A stretch of DNA of 20,304 bases from an uncultured Clostridia bacterium (GTDB lineage Bacteria; Bacillota; Clostridia; TANB77; UBA1234), in NCBI GenBank assembly GCA_934132775.1, contig CAKPAA010000022.1, positions 1-20,304 of the forward strand, read 5' to 3'. Both the position numbers and the translations under genes were made by a program. This document shows positions 14,446 to 20,304 of the stretch, one piece after another (positions within the stretch are counted from its first letter, which is position 1; the number at the start of each line of letters is the position of its first letter). Below the pieces are notes generated by a model that did not search any database, was not told where the DNA came from, and saw nothing but the letters and a program-made list of their open reading frames with translations.

Positions 14446-16143
14446 TTATACGATTATTGTTTTGTAATCGGTGTATAGCACCATTCCTGGTTTTGCACCG
14501 ACTTCTTTGTGCACATACTTAACTAATGTATAATCTACTTCAACTTTTGAGGAATTCTTTGCACTACTATGTTCTTTTGCTAGTGTCGCAGCATAGTACA
14601 AAGTTTCATCATCAACATCTTCTGATTCTATAATTATGTGACTTCCGTGAATGTTTTTAGTATGTAGCCACATATAATTTTTCCTTGCCATTTTTAAAGT
14701 TAATTTGTCATTTTGAACATTATTACGTCCGACTAATATCTTAGTACCTTTAAATTCAAAAGAAAGTGGAGTAGAAGGTTCATCTTTTTTCTTTCCCTTT
14801 TTATATACTTTCTTGGCATATCCACCATTTGCAAGCTCTTCGTGTATCTCGTCTAGCTCAAATAGGGTATTGGCTTCTTCAATTTCAAACATAACAGAGT
14901 TTAAGTAATCTAATTCACTTTCATAATCTTTTTTATATTCTTTTGCGTGTGAAATAGAGCCTTTTAATTTATTATATTTTTTAAAATAACTTTGTGCATT
15001 TTTTGATGGTGTTAAATTTTTTTGAAGAGGAATACTTATTAACTCATTGTTATTGTAAAAATTCTCAGTTTCAAGCTTCTCCATACCAATTTGCATTTTG
15101 TATATATTTGAACTTATTATTTCACCATACTGTCTATATTTTTCAAGATTTGGCTCATCCTCTAAGGTTTTAAGCACAAGTGATAATTTCTTGTTTATTT
15201 TAGTTATATGTGCGTTCACATCTCTTTTTAAATTTTGCTTTGCACTTTTTAGAAGAGAAGAGTTCTCTTTTAAAGAATAAAATTCATCTAAAAATTTAGA
15301 TATTTCAAGTTCTTCAAGTGGAGAAGACTTTATTAAAACACTATAATCTTTTTTATTTTCATTAACTGTTAAAGAAATTTTATTTTTAGCTATATCTTCG
15401 ATAATCTCAGAAATTTTTGAGTATATTTTTAAAATTAAGTCATCAATAATTTGAGATTTTTCAAGTTCCGGTGCAATATTTACAAGATTACAAATAGTTG
15501 CAACAAAATTTTTGCTAAATCCAACAAATAGGCTAGAAAGCAAATTAGTGATAGCAATACTTTCAAATTCAGATTTTGATATTGCTTCACGAACGATTTT
15601 CAAAAATTTTTCATCAGATGTAGTCAAAAAGTCATATTTGCCAAGTGAAGTAGGCATAATGTATTTTTTAGATGGTAAAACCTCTCTAACGCTACTCATC
15701 GTTATATCTACGTGTCTTATAGAATCAATAATTTTTTCATTATCCAGTAAAATAATATTGCTGTATTTTCCCATAAGTTCTACTGCCAATGTCTTTTTTA
15801 CTATGTCACCAAAATCGTCAATTGTTTCAAATGTCAAATTTACAATTCTATCTAGTCCAATTTGACTTATAGATAGCAATTTAGCACCAATTAAATACTT
15901 CCTAAGCACCATACAAAATTGAGGAGCTTTTTCAGGATTATTTCTATTCTCATTACTTAAATGAAGTCTACAATTGTTTGCATCAATAGAAATTAAAAGT
16001 TTTACATTTTTCCTATTCTGAGTATGCAAGCAAAGCCAAATTTCATTTCTGTTAGGTACATATATCTTTTCAACACGACTGTTTATAAGTGTGTTAGTTA
16101 ATTCATTCACAACCATTTTTGTTGTTATTCCGTCAAATGCCAT
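14446..16143 (-). CDS. rqcH: RqcH (Rqc2/NEMF homologue, NFACT family)
   Basis: A 565-residue protein, full length. The NFACT-N domain starts MAFDGITTKMVVNEL and contains the paired Asp98-Arg99 (IGLDRIV), which corresponds to the Asp-Arg pair needed for tRNA-directed tailing in Bacillus RqcH. A coiled-coil middle part covers about residues 290-420, and the C-terminal NFACT-R domain has GRNNVQNDKLTLKMA, WLHTKNIHGSH and KPGMVLYTDYKTI. RqcH binds stalled 50S subunits and adds alanine tails to mark incomplete proteins for degradation; older annotations call it fibronectin-binding protein. I chose ATG 16143: the ribosome-binding site AAAGGAAGTG lies just upstream, and a longer TTG start would fall on that site. 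It is convergent with the ABC operon. Confidence 0.95.
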   Translation of the reverse strand: MAFDGITTKMVVNELTNTLINSRVEKIYVPNRNEIWLCLHTQNRKNVKLLISIDANNCRLHLSNENRNNPEKAPQFCMVLRKYLIGAKLLSISQIGLDRIVNLTFETIDDFGDIVKKTLAVELMGKYSNIILLDNEKIIDSIRHVDITMSSVREVLPSKKYIMPTSLGKYDFLTTSDEKFLKIVREAISKSEFESIAITNLLSSLFVGFSKNFVATICNLVNIAPELEKSQIIDDLILKIYSKISEIIEDIAKNKISLTVNENKKDYSVLIKSSPLEELEISKFLDEFYSLKENSSLLKSAKQNLKRDVNAHITKINKKLSLVLKTLEDEPNLEKYRQYGEIISSNIYKMQIGMEKLETENFYNNNELISIPLQKNLTPSKNAQSYFKKYNKLKGSISHAKEYKKDYESELDYLNSVMFEIEEANTLFELDEIHEELANGGYAKKVYKKGKKKDEPSTPLSFEFKGTKILVGRNNVQNDKLTLKMARKNYMWLHTKNIHGSHIIIESEDVDDETLYYAATLAKEHSSAKNSSKVEVDYTLVKYVHKEVGAKPGMVLYTDYKTIIV

Positions 16144-16214
16144 ATTTACACTTCCTTTCAAGCGGGTATTATATCATTTATTATTAAGAATATCAATTAC
16201 ATAAAAAGATGAAA

Positions 16215-16240
16215 ATCCTTAGGCAAGTGTGCCTAAGGAT
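16215..16240 (-). terminator. Terminator of the 16247-16645 gene
   Basis: ATCCTTAGGC (16215-16224) and GCCTAAGGAT (16231-16240) form a perfect 10-bp stem with a 6-base loop, followed on the minus strand by TTTT. It separates this gene from rqcH. Confidence 0.8.
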
Positions 16241-16246
16241 CGAAAA

Positions 16247-16645
16247 TTACAGTGGAAAGGGAGACAGAACTACAGTCACGGTATTGGAGTCCAAAGGAAG
16301 TTTGAGTCCGTTAGTAAGTTCTTCAACTTTTGCATTGAAAAGCAGCTGACAATAATACTCAAGCTCTTTCGGGATAAGATAGCCGTTAAAAGGAGTGAGT
16401 ATTTTTCTGCTTTCAATGCACGCATTAGCATTGCCGCTCAATTCATATACTTCAAATATCATATCGCTTTTAAGATGTATTTTAAAGAAAATGATGGGAT
16501 ATTCTGCGGTCTCCAAGGCTTTTAATATAATGGTAGATAGTTGTTTTACAAAGCGTTCAGCCGCTGCATTCACAACAATTGTAGCTTCTTTCCGTTTCAA
16601 GTTAAGTTCTTTGGTCCCAGAAGCGAAAGTGAACTGATACGACAT
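16247..16645 (-). CDS. Unrecognised 132-residue protein
   Basis: I do not recognise this protein. It starts MSYQFTFASGTKELNL, has an alternating polar/hydrophobic pattern suggesting a mixed alpha/beta fold (EATIVVNAAAERFVKQL; YPIIFFKIHL; SNTVTVVLSPFPL at the C terminus), and has no signal peptide or membrane helix. ATG at 16643-16645 has an excellent ribosome-binding site (GAGAGGAG, 7 bases away); an ATG further upstream at 16676-16678 would place the site inside the gene. It has its own terminator. Like the 8360 gene it uses more C/G-ending codons than flanking genes, suggesting either shared foreign ancestry or selection on expression. The minus-strand leader crosses two hairpins at 16692-16797. 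Confidence 0.75.
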   Translation of the reverse strand: MSYQFTFASGTKELNLKRKEATIVVNAAAERFVKQLSTIILKALETAEYPIIFFKIHLKSDMIFEVYELSGNANACIESRKILTPFNGYLIPKELEYYCQLLFNAKVEELTNGLKLPLDSNTVTVVLSPFPL

Positions 16646-16691
16646 AACTAGTCTCCTCTCATAAAAGTCGTTCCACATAAGTGAATATCAA

Positions 16692-16863
16692 GCTAGTTTA
16701 GTGTGGATTAAAAAAATAACTAGCGTGATGTCACCAAAATAGAATTTTTAGTTTTCCAAATCTGGATGTCTAAAACTAGAAATATTTCTCAGTGACACAC
16801 AGATTGTATCATATGTTACATAATTTGGCAATAGGAACAAATTAGTGTGGTCAGGCAACTGAC
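16692..16863. promoter_or_regulatory. Hairpin-rich region between divergent genes
   Basis: Three structures: GCTAGTT (16692-16698) with AACTAGC (16718-16724); a longer hairpin with TGTCAC (16729-16734)/GTGACA (16792-16797) enclosing AGAA (16741-16744)/TTCT (16786-16789) and TAGTTTT (16749-16755)/AAAACTA (16772-16778); and GTCAG-GCAA-CTGAC (16850-16863), a stem capped by a GNRA tetraloop. The strand in use is unknown, and I recognise no known riboswitch. Confidence 0.45.
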
Positions 16864-16916
16864 AGGCCGGAAATGAATATAGTTATACTATCTATATGCA
16901 CAGGAGGTGCAGTGAT

Positions 16917-17621
16917 ATGGAAATATTATCGTTTTTAAACATCATAAAAGACTTTTTCTTTTTAGTTGGTTATGTTACAAATTACAATTTATTTCCAGAG
17001 CCATTATCTAGTGAGGAAGAGGAAAAATACCTAAGATTGTACGAAAAAGGGGACGAGAAGGCAAAAAAGGTACTTATAGAGAGAAATTTAAGGCTAGTTG
17101 CACATATTGCAAAAAAGTACAATGTGTCGTCTATTGACCAAGAAGATATAATTTCAATCGGAACAATAGGACTTATTAAAGCAGTAAATAGCTACAACAT
17201 GGATAAAGGCGTAAGATTAGCTACATATGCTGCTAGGTGTATTGAAAATGAAATTTTAATGCACTTGCGAAGCACAAAAAAGATTTCACAAGAAATATCT
17301 ATAAATGAAGCGTTAGGGCAGGACAAAGAAGGAAATGAGATTACTTTTATAGATGTTATTGAAAGCGATAATAAATGCATCGAAGACGAAATTGATTTAA
17401 AAATGAAAGTGAAAAAACTTTATAAAAAGATAGAAGAAGTTTTGCAAGACAGAGAAAAGATGATAATAGAGCTTAGATTTGGTTTGAATGGTAAAGAAAC
17501 AAAAACTCAAAGCCAAATTGCAAAAGAGCTTGGAATATCACGTTCTTACGTGTCCAGAATTGAAACAAAAGCGATAAATAAGCTTAGCAAAGAAATGAAA
17601 AATTTATATGACGAAAACTAA
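16917..17621 (+). CDS. sigK: Sporulation sigma factor SigK
   Basis: A 234-residue late mother-cell sigma factor that directs RNA polymerase to coat and maturation genes. Family landmarks: FPEPLSSEEEEKYL, the region 2 block ERNLRLVAHIAKKY and DIISIGTIGLIKAV, YAARCIENEILMHLR, GQDKEGNEITFIDV, and the region 4 helix-turn-helix TQSQIAKELGISRSYVSRIE. The hydrophobic N terminus (MEILSFLNIIKDFFFLVGYV) resembles the Bacillus pro-sequence that is removed by intramembrane proteolysis. The gene is uninterrupted, with no skin-type element. ATG 16917 lies 7 bases after AGGAGGTG (16902-16909); the frame is open further upstream, but that part carries the ribosome-binding site. Confidence 0.93.
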   Translation: MEILSFLNIIKDFFFLVGYVTNYNLFPEPLSSEEEEKYLRLYEKGDEKAKKVLIERNLRLVAHIAKKYNVSSIDQEDIISIGTIGLIKAVNSYNMDKGVRLATYAARCIENEILMHLRSTKKISQEISINEALGQDKEGNEITFIDVIESDNKCIEDEIDLKMKVKKLYKKIEEVLQDREKMIIELRFGLNGKETKTQSQIAKELGISRSYVSRIETKAINKLSKEMKNLYDEN

Positions 17622-17667
17622 GAATAAAAAAGTATTAGAAAAATATTTTATTTTTTGCAAAAAAATG

Positions 17668-17696
17668 TTGACAATTATTATAGTCGATGTTAATAT
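17668..17696 (+). promoter_or_regulatory. Promoter of tRNA-Leu
   Basis: Consensus TTGACA (17668-17673), 17 bp, TAATAT (17691-17696), about 50 bases before the mature tRNA. Confidence 0.8.
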
Positions 17697-17748
17697 ATTT
17701 TTTGCAAGTTGTTTATAACGAATTTAAAAATGATTTGCAAAAAAATAT

Positions 17749-17836
17749 GCACGAGTGGCGGAACAGGCAGACGCACAGGACTTAAAATCCTGCGCCCGAT
17801 GAGGGCGTACCGGTTCGATTCCGGTTTCGTGCACCA
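17749..17836 (+). tRNA. tRNA-Leu (anticodon UAA)
   Basis: An 88-base class II tRNA with encoded CCA. The acceptor GCACGAG pairs with TTCGTGC (one G-U). Anticodon stem CAGGA/TCCTG surrounds the loop CTTAAAA (anticodon TAA). The long variable arm CGCCC-GATGA-GGGCG and T arm ACCGG-TTCGATT-CCGGT are all present. It decodes UUA, the leading leucine codon in this AT-rich genome. Confidence 0.97.
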
Positions 17837-17841
17837 TTAGT

Positions 17842-17882
17842 ACCACGGCTTTGAAGCAGTCATTGTCGTGGTGCTTTTTTTA
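17842..17882 (+). terminator. Terminator after tRNA-Leu
   Basis: ACCACG (17842-17847) pairs with CGTGGT (17867-17872), with further inner pairing, followed by a T7 run. Confidence 0.85.
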
Positions 17883-17900
17883 TATTTCAACTAATTTCCA

Positions 17901-17929
17901 TTGACTAAAAAACATTTTTTATTTAATAT
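17901..17929 (+). promoter_or_regulatory. Promoter of the microprotein-cdaA unit
   Basis: TTGACT (17901-17906), 17 bp, TAATAT (17924-17929), followed by AGGAGGGG (about 17949) and ATG 17962. Confidence 0.7.
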
Positions 17930-17961
17930 ATAAGTGTAGAGTTTTGTGAGGAGGGGATAAA

Positions 17962-18057
17962 ATGAAACCAAGAACAAAAAATTTGTGTAGATTATTATGC
18001 TTAATACTTGCTTTAATGTTTATTGTACCAGCGGTTATATCATTATTTTATTATTAA
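17962..18057 (+). CDS. 31-residue membrane microprotein upstream of cdaA
   Basis: A small ORF with a strong AGGAGGGG ribosome-binding site and its own promoter. The peptide has a basic N terminus (MKPRTKNLCR) followed by one hydrophobic helix (LLCLILALMFIVPAVISLF) and ends FYY. It predicts a single-span membrane peptide with the N terminus inside. It ends 19 bases before cdaA, with no terminator between, so the two are probably co-transcribed. Size and layout recall Prli42, the 31-residue membrane anchor of the Listeria stressosome, but the sequence similarity is too slight for me to claim homology. A role in anchoring or modulating CdaA is an untested idea. Confidence 0.6.
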   Translation: MKPRTKNLCRLLCLILALMFIVPAVISLFYY

Positions 18058-18076
18058 AATTTGGATGTGAATATAT

Positions 18077-18976
18077 ATGGAATCTATTATTGAATCAATT
18101 AAACTTTTTTATGATACTAATGTTATGGGATATTTCAATTTGTTAAAAGAATATCCGATTAAAATTGTTACATTGCTTTTAGATTTATTTTTAGTTGGCT
18201 GGCTTATTTCGAAATTGTTTAAGATTGTAAAAGGAACAAAAGCAACATTACTTATAAAAGGAATTGCAGTGCTTATTATCGCAACTGCACTTAGCGATTT
18301 CTTTTCGCTTAACATATTACACTACATACTAAGTTCTATAAGCACATACGGTGTTATAATGGTAATTGTAATATTTCAGCCAGAGCTTAGAAAAACATTG
18401 GAGCAAATGGGAAGCACAGATGTCACAAAGTTATTTGACTTTGAAGAACAAGAAGAAACAGCGATAGATGAGGTAGTAGAGGCTGTTTATAGAATGGCTG
18501 AAACTAAAACAGGAGCTTTAATTGTTTTTGAACGTGAAATGAATTTGAATGACATTATTGCAACTGGTGTAAAAATAGATTCAGCAGTTTCAAAAGAATT
18601 GCTTGAAAACATATTCGTTGTTGACACACCTTTACACGATGGTGCGGTTGTCATAAAAGGTGGTAGAATAGCAGCAGCTGCTGCTATATTGCCACTTACT
18701 TCCCGTGTAGATTTGGATAGAGAATATGGCACAAGGCACCGTGCAGCGATAGGGCTTTCGGAAGAAACAGACGCGGTTATTGTTGTTGTTTCAGAAGAAA
18801 CAGGAAAAGTTTCTCTGGTTATTGATGGGAAAATAATAAGAGGCTTAAACCAAGAAATATTGAAAAATGAACTAATTAGGAGACTTGAAAGAAAAACACA
18901 AAAAAATATTAGACAAATAATTGAAACAACAAAAAACATTAAGAATATTAGAAGAGAAAAATCTGAAAAGAAATAA
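18077..18976 (+). CDS. cdaA: Diadenylate cyclase CdaA (c-di-AMP synthase)
   Basis: Makes cyclic di-AMP from two ATP, a second messenger controlling potassium, osmolyte and cell-wall homeostasis. A 299-residue protein with three N-terminal membrane segments (VTLLLDLFLVGWLI; LLIKGIAVLIIATAL; YGVIMVIVIF), then a DAC (DisA_N) domain with the catalytic DGA (residues 188-190, DTPLHDGAVVIKGG) and RHR (220-222, YGTRHRAAIG) motifs. All catalytic residues are present. In many Firmicutes the next genes are cdaR (ybbR) and glmM; here neither follows, and a terminator closes the unit. The ribosome-binding site before ATG 18077 is weak, so translation may be coupled to the microprotein upstream. Confidence 0.96.
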   Translation: MESIIESIKLFYDTNVMGYFNLLKEYPIKIVTLLLDLFLVGWLISKLFKIVKGTKATLLIKGIAVLIIATALSDFFSLNILHYILSSISTYGVIMVIVIFQPELRKTLEQMGSTDVTKLFDFEEQEETAIDEVVEAVYRMAETKTGALIVFEREMNLNDIIATGVKIDSAVSKELLENIFVVDTPLHDGAVVIKGGRIAAAAAILPLTSRVDLDREYGTRHRAAIGLSEETDAVIVVVSEETGKVSLVIDGKIIRGLNQEILKNELIRRLERKTQKNIRQIIETTKNIKNIRREKSEKK

Positions 18977-18983
18977 ATTAAAG

Positions 18984-19072
18984 AGTAGTCTTGTATAAAT
19001 GATGTATTATTATTGGTAACCACTTGATGGTTTAAAAGTAATGATATATCGATTTATACGAGACTACTTTTT
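18984..19072 (+). terminator. Long hairpin terminator after cdaA
   Basis: The left arm from AGTAGTC (18984) through about 19006 pairs with the right arm from about 19045 to GACTACT (19062-19068), roughly 22-25 bp with few interruptions, then TTTTT. The loop holds a second small stem, AACCA/TGGTT (19018-19032). Confidence 0.8.
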
Positions 19073-19109
19073 ATGTTAATCAAAAAAGATGGTATATGAT
19101 TAAATAATA

Positions 19110-19118
19110 TGGTATAAT
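19110..19118 (+). promoter_or_regulatory. Extended -10 promoter for the repeat-protein gene
   Basis: TGG-TATAAT (19110-19118), an extended -10 element; no good -35 box is seen. AAGGGG (19139-19144) serves as the ribosome-binding site for ATG 19154. Confidence 0.5.
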
Positions 19119-19153
19119 AAACTAAATGAGTAAAATAAAAGGGGTTTGGTGTT

Positions 19154-20304
19154 ATGATAAGTGAAAGTAAATTAAAGCAAATATGTGAAGAATATGGAAT
19201 TGATGCAGGAAAGCTAGTAGCAAGTAATCCCAATATATTGGATTATGCTGATGCAACATCTATGTGTGATGTTCTAGAATTTTTAAAGAAAACACTGGAT
19301 ATAGACGGAAAAAATATAGAGAAGTGCCCAAGTATATTTTATTTTGCACCAGAGAATATAAAACAAAATTGGCATTTCTTAAAGGGAAAAAATATAAGGA
19401 CAACAAATGTAGAAAGTTGTTTACACATATTGTCAACAACACCGGTCGATTTAGAAGAAACATATAACTATGTATATTCAAATTATGGAGAAAGATATCT
19501 TAACGCTAATACGTCTATATTAAGAGTGAACGTAGAGCGAATAAAGGATTTGGAGGCCACCTTAAAGGATGTAAAAAAGAAAACAATTTTACAAGCAGCT
19601 GTATCGAAATTTTCTGTTGAGGAATGCCAAAAGATAGTAGAAGTATGCAAGGAAAATAAAATAGAAATAACAGGAAGTGTGTTTAGACAAAGTGCAGAAG
19701 AAATAGAAGAGATAGTAAAAGTATGCAAAGAAAATAAAATAGAAATAACGGGAAGTGTGTTTTTTAAGAGTGCAGAAGAAATAAAAGAGATAGTAAAAGT
19801 ATGTGAAGAAAATAAAATAGAAATAACAGGAAGTGTGTTTAGACAAAGTGCAGAAGAAATAATAGAGATAGTAAAAGTCTGTAAGGAAAATAAAATAGAA
19901 ATAACAGGAAGTGTATTTAAAAGGAGTGCAGAAGAAATAATAGAGATAGTAAAAGTATGTAAGGAAAATAAAATAGAAATAACAGGAAGTGTGTTTAGTA
20001 GAAGTGCAGAAGAAATAGAAGAGATAGTAAAAATATGCAAGGAAAATAAAATAGAAATAACAGGAAGTGTGTTTTTAAGAAGTGCAGAAGAAATTGAGAA
20101 GATAGTAGAAGTATGTAAGAACAATAAAATAGAAATAACAGGAAATGTGTTTAAAAGAAGTGCAGAAGAAATTGAGAAGATAGTAGAAGTATGTAAGAAC
20201 AATAAAATAGAAATAACAGGAAATGTATTTTTAAGAAGTGCAGAAGAAATTGAGAAGATAGTAGAAGTATGTAAGAACAATAAAATAGAAATAACAGGAA
20301 ATGT
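19154..20304 (+). CDS. Tandem-repeat helical protein, 5' part (mTERF-like?)
   Basis: At least 383 residues, running off the window end. Residues 1-153 are non-repetitive helical sequence with recurring P-x-I motifs (SNPNILDY; KCPSIFYFAPENIKQNWHFL; then LSTTPVDL). This pattern resembles mTERF-type helical repeats, a family better known from mitochondria and plastids where it binds nucleic acid. From residue 154 the protein consists of a 26-residue unit, consensus SAEEIEEIVKVCKENKIEIT followed by GSVFxR. Nine units are visible and the last is cut by the window edge. The variable positions sit just before each SAEE. There is no signal peptide. A solenoid that binds a long ligand is the likely architecture; function is unknown. 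A leucine-rich-repeat reading of NKIEI is possible but fits less well. Confidence 0.75.
   Translation, partial: MISESKLKQICEEYGIDAGKLVASNPNILDYADATSMCDVLEFLKKTLDIDGKNIEKCPSIFYFAPENIKQNWHFLKGKNIRTTNVESCLHILSTTPVDLEETYNYVYSNYGERYLNANTSILRVNVERIKDLEATLKDVKKKTILQAAVSKFSVEECQKIVEVCKENKIEITGSVFRQSAEEIEEIVKVCKENKIEITGSVFFKSAEEIKEIVKVCEENKIEITGSVFRQSAEEIIEIVKVCKENKIEITGSVFKRSAEEIIEIVKVCKENKIEITGSVFSRSAEEIEEIVKICKENKIEITGSVFLRSAEEIEKIVEVCKNNKIEITGNVFKRSAEEIEKIVEVCKNNKIEITGNVFLRSAEEIEKIVEVCKNNKIEITGN
19613..20304 (+). repeat. 78-bp coding tandem repeat, nine units, continuing past the edge
   Basis: Unit starts are at 19613, 19691, 19769, 19847, 19925, 20003, 20081, 20159 and 20237, exactly 78 bases apart. 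The first unit is diverged. The sequences beginning at 20081, 20159 and 20237 are almost identical, a sign of recent duplication. Confidence 0.97.

Noticed and set aside
16917..17621. Skin-type interruption of sigK
   Set aside because: The reading frame is continuous through all sigma domains.
19483..20280. A long minus-strand frame over the tandem repeats
   Set aside because: It is the complement of the 78-bp repeat, so one stop-free unit makes the entire frame stop-free. The plus-strand frame has a ribosome-binding site, a start codon and a non-repetitive N-terminal domain.
19613..20304. CRISPR array
   Set aside because: The period is exactly a multiple of three, the unit is coding throughout, and there are no unrelated spacers.

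Overview
The window looks like a chromosome segment from a low-GC, spore-forming, anaerobic Firmicute, probably an uncultured gut-type Clostridium relative (inference). Supporting points are a late mother-cell sigma factor (sigK), an SpoVAE-type germinant-channel protein, strong AGGAGG ribosome-binding sites, AT-rich coding, the NifU-like/GGGtGRT gene pair common in anaerobes, and a prepilin-like protein of the clostridial GISLIALI type.

Layout. 1-1434: the end of a NifU-like Fe-S scaffold gene, then a GGGtGRT-family gene, closed by a hairpin that can pair in two ways. 1665-3000: an accessory patch with a Bro-N (DinD/antirepressor-like) gene on the minus strand and a decayed YoeB/Txe toxin gene (frameshift, two stops). 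3024-7653: enolase, an unrecognised coiled-coil protein, and mutS2, whose promoter is nested inside the preceding terminator. 7718-8083: a lone spoVAE-like gene on the minus strand. 8360-9499: an unrecognised gene with richer base composition. 9581-9914: a small transcription unit whose short ORF carries an (AC)10 microsatellite; losing one unit would join it to a downstream frame, so it is a candidate phase-variable gene. 10155-11678: a large prepilin-like protein. 11773-14401: a three-gene nitrate/sulfonate/taurine/pyrimidine-type ABC importer (ATPase, permease, binding protein), clearly more GC-rich than its surroundings. 14446-16143 (minus): rqcH. 16247-16645 (minus): an unrecognised small gene. 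16917-17621: sigK. 17749-17836: tRNA-Leu(UAA). 17962-18976: a 31-residue membrane peptide gene followed by the c-di-AMP synthase gene cdaA. 19154 to the end: a partial gene for a protein with 26-residue tandem repeats.

How the genes relate. Most are housekeeping: glycolysis (enolase), Fe-S assembly, ribosome rescue (MutS2 and RqcH act in the same process in Bacillus), c-di-AMP signalling and sporulation. The accessory parts are the Bro-N gene with the toxin remnant, the microsatellite ORF, the prepilin-like gene, the compositionally distinct ABC operon and the tandem-repeat gene. I see no defence island, CRISPR array, prophage or insertion sequence. The observations most worth following are the (AC)10 switch, the apparent ATT initiation codon of enolase, the recently expanding repeat gene, and the cdaA-linked microprotein.
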